A DNA stretch of 14,229 nucleotides from Fidelibacterota bacterium. GTDB taxonomy: Bacteria; Fidelibacterota; Marinisomatia; Marinisomatales; J089. Position 1 is the first letter of the stretch. The number at the start of each line of letters is the position of its first letter. Location: assembly GCA_003695105.1 (NCBI GenBank), contig RFIZ01000190.1:1-14229 (forward strand). Direction: 5' to 3'. The position numbers and the translations under genes are program-made. The notes beneath the pieces were generated by a model. That model saw nothing but the letters and a program-made list of their open reading frames with translations. It ran no database searches and was not told the origin of the DNA. This document shows, piece after piece, positions 13,184-14,229 of the stretch.

Positions 13184-14229
13184 ATCGGTGGCCGTCAGTG
13201 CGGCGTCGACATGATTTCCGGCGACCGTGATCAGACGGATGGAGCGGGCTCCGGCCTGTTGCATGTCCGCCACCGTTTTGGGCGATACACCGTAGGGTAC
13301 CGTCGTATCGGCGGCACCGTGGACCAGCAGGATCGGGGCCTGGGCCGCCCAGGCGTTGACGCTGTTCGCTTCCATGGCGGCTTTGATATCCGTTTCGCCC
13401 GATCCCAGAAAATCAGTGAGAAACTGGGGCTGGAAGACATCGGCGATGGTATGGGGTAACCGGTCGTTGATTTCACCGCCGGAATGGTTGCCGTCGTAGA
13501 GATCCGGAATCAGGCTGGCAATAGCAGGCAGGAACACCTCGGATAAGCGATCCCAGCCGTAGATTGTATTATAGGCCGTGAACACATAGCCGAAATAACC
13601 GGGATTGTCGTAGGTGGCCCGTTGCAAAATGGTTTCGGCCACATAGCGGATGTCATAGGGTCCGGCCATGGGCACGGAAGCGGTAACGGAGATTTCATCC
13701 CCGTATCCGGTTTCGATGGTATGATGGGCGGCCATGGTGACGTATCCGCCTTCGGAATAGCCCACCAGATATACGTCCTCTGCCAGCGGGATGTCTTCCC
13801 CGCAGGCGTAGGATCGACAGGCGCGGAGGCCGTCCACCACGGGCAGGGCCGATCCCGCTTCGTGGAGATAGGGATGAAAACTTTCGTTGATGCCCAGTCC
13901 CAGCCCGTCCGGGGCGATGGCCAGATAACCGTTGGCCGCCATCAGAACCCCGATCACACCCTCCAGAGAATAAAGGTGGTTTTGAGACGGCGCCTGGTCC
14001 CGTTGAAAAATCGTTCCGTGCTGGATGCTGAGCAGGGGGAATTCACCCACACTGGAGTCCGGAACATAGAGAGCGGCGGAAACGGCCTGATCGGCTCCGA
14101 AAGGATCGGTCGTCCAGTAATCGAGGGCCAGCACCCGCACTTTCAGGCGAGGTTGCAGGGAAAAATCCAGATGAAAGGCCTGAAACAAATTGGAAATCTG
14201 TTCCGGGGTGTAGGTGGCCAGTTCGGTGG
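13148..14229 (-). CDS. Alpha/beta hydrolase, secretory-lipase-like (partial, N-terminus beyond right edge)
   Basis: At least 360 residues are visible; the frame runs open to the right edge (…ATYTPEQISNLFQAFHL…), so the true start and any signal peptide are outside. A TTG at 14188 is an unlikely start because similar sequence continues upstream of it. Catalytic triad candidates: Ser in GYSEGGY (codon 13756-13754), Asp in HGAADTTVPYG (codon 13309-13307), His in AGNHVDAA (codon 13213-13211). SIQHGT before the first helix probably forms the oxyanion hole, and APDGLGLG precedes the nucleophile as in lipase/esterase members. A Cys pair (RACRSYACG) just before the nucleophile region could form a disulfide, suggesting export. 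Likely an esterase or lipase; peptidase activity is possible. No operon partner is visible: it converges with the RND gene. Confidence 0.85.
   Translation of the reverse strand, partial: TELATYTPEQISNLFQAFHLDFSLQPRLKVRVLALDYWTTDPFGADQAVSAALYVPDSSVGEFPLLSIQHGTIFQRDQAPSQNHLYSLEGVIGVLMAANGYLAIAPDGLGLGINESFHPYLHEAGSALPVVDGLRACRSYACGEDIPLAEDVYLVGYSEGGYVTMAAHHTIETGYGDEISVTASVPMAGPYDIRYVAETILQRATYDNPGYFGYVFTAYNTIYGWDRLSEVFLPAIASLIPDLYDGNHSGGEINDRLPHTIADVFQPQFLTDFLGSGETDIKAAMEANSVNAWAAQAPILLVHGAADTTVPYGVSPKTVADMQQAGARSIRLITVAGNHVDAALTATDSALVWISSLRP

Noticed and set aside
1..14229. CRISPR array, IS element, prophage, tRNA or rRNA.
   Set aside because: No regularly spaced repeats, transposase or integrase motifs, terminal inverted repeats, cloverleaf sequence or rRNA signature were found on reading both strands.

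Overview
This is a bacterial chromosomal window with high GC by eye and dense coding. It appears to come from a Gram-negative (diderm) organism: it has two predicted outer-membrane beta-barrels ending in Phe, a lipobox lipoprotein, a LolA-like periplasmic protein, a Tat substrate and murB. The mix of a CsgG-like/beta-barrel fusion, a DUF1566 lipoprotein, DUF1028 with TPRs, and signal peptides that all place Gln at the mature N-terminus suggests the FCB superphylum (for example Marinimicrobia/Neomarinimicrobiota, Calditrichota or a Bacteroidota relative). Many starts have good Shine-Dalgarno sequences, which argues against typical Bacteroidota. The phylum is an inference; there is no rRNA or marker protein here good enough to fix it. 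I saw no tRNA, rRNA, IS element, CRISPR array or phage gene.

Layout. (1) Positions 1-2941, minus strand, form one probable operon read right to left: a DUF1566 lipoprotein, an 8-Cys 2[4Fe-4S] ferredoxin, a six-helix cytochrome b of the ferric-reductase/MsrQ type, and a Tat-exported FAD flavoprotein of the fumarate-reductase class, cut by the left edge. It looks like an electron-transfer module delivering electrons across the inner membrane to an exported flavoenzyme. (2) Positions 3149-6434, minus strand, form a second probable operon: a CsgG-like/beta-barrel fusion, murB and an MFS transporter. (3) At 6558-7520, plus strand and divergent from operon 2, lies an exported DUF1028 protein with C-terminal TPRs. 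(4) Positions 7648-13183, plus strand, hold a TetR regulator with a 16-bp operator just before its start, a LolA-like protein, an outer-membrane barrel and, after a 231-base gap with hairpins, a 921-residue RND/MMPL exporter. Together these resemble a complete envelope-spanning lipid or lipophile export system. (5) At 13148-14229, minus strand, is an alpha/beta hydrolase cut by the right edge, overlapping the exporter tail to tail.

The most interesting items are the two cassettes (flavoprotein/cytochrome b/ferredoxin/DUF1566; TetR/LolA-like/barrel/RND), the TetR operator sitting almost on the start codon, and the consistent Gln at +1 of all four ordinary signal peptides. No stretch over 300 bases lacks a gene.
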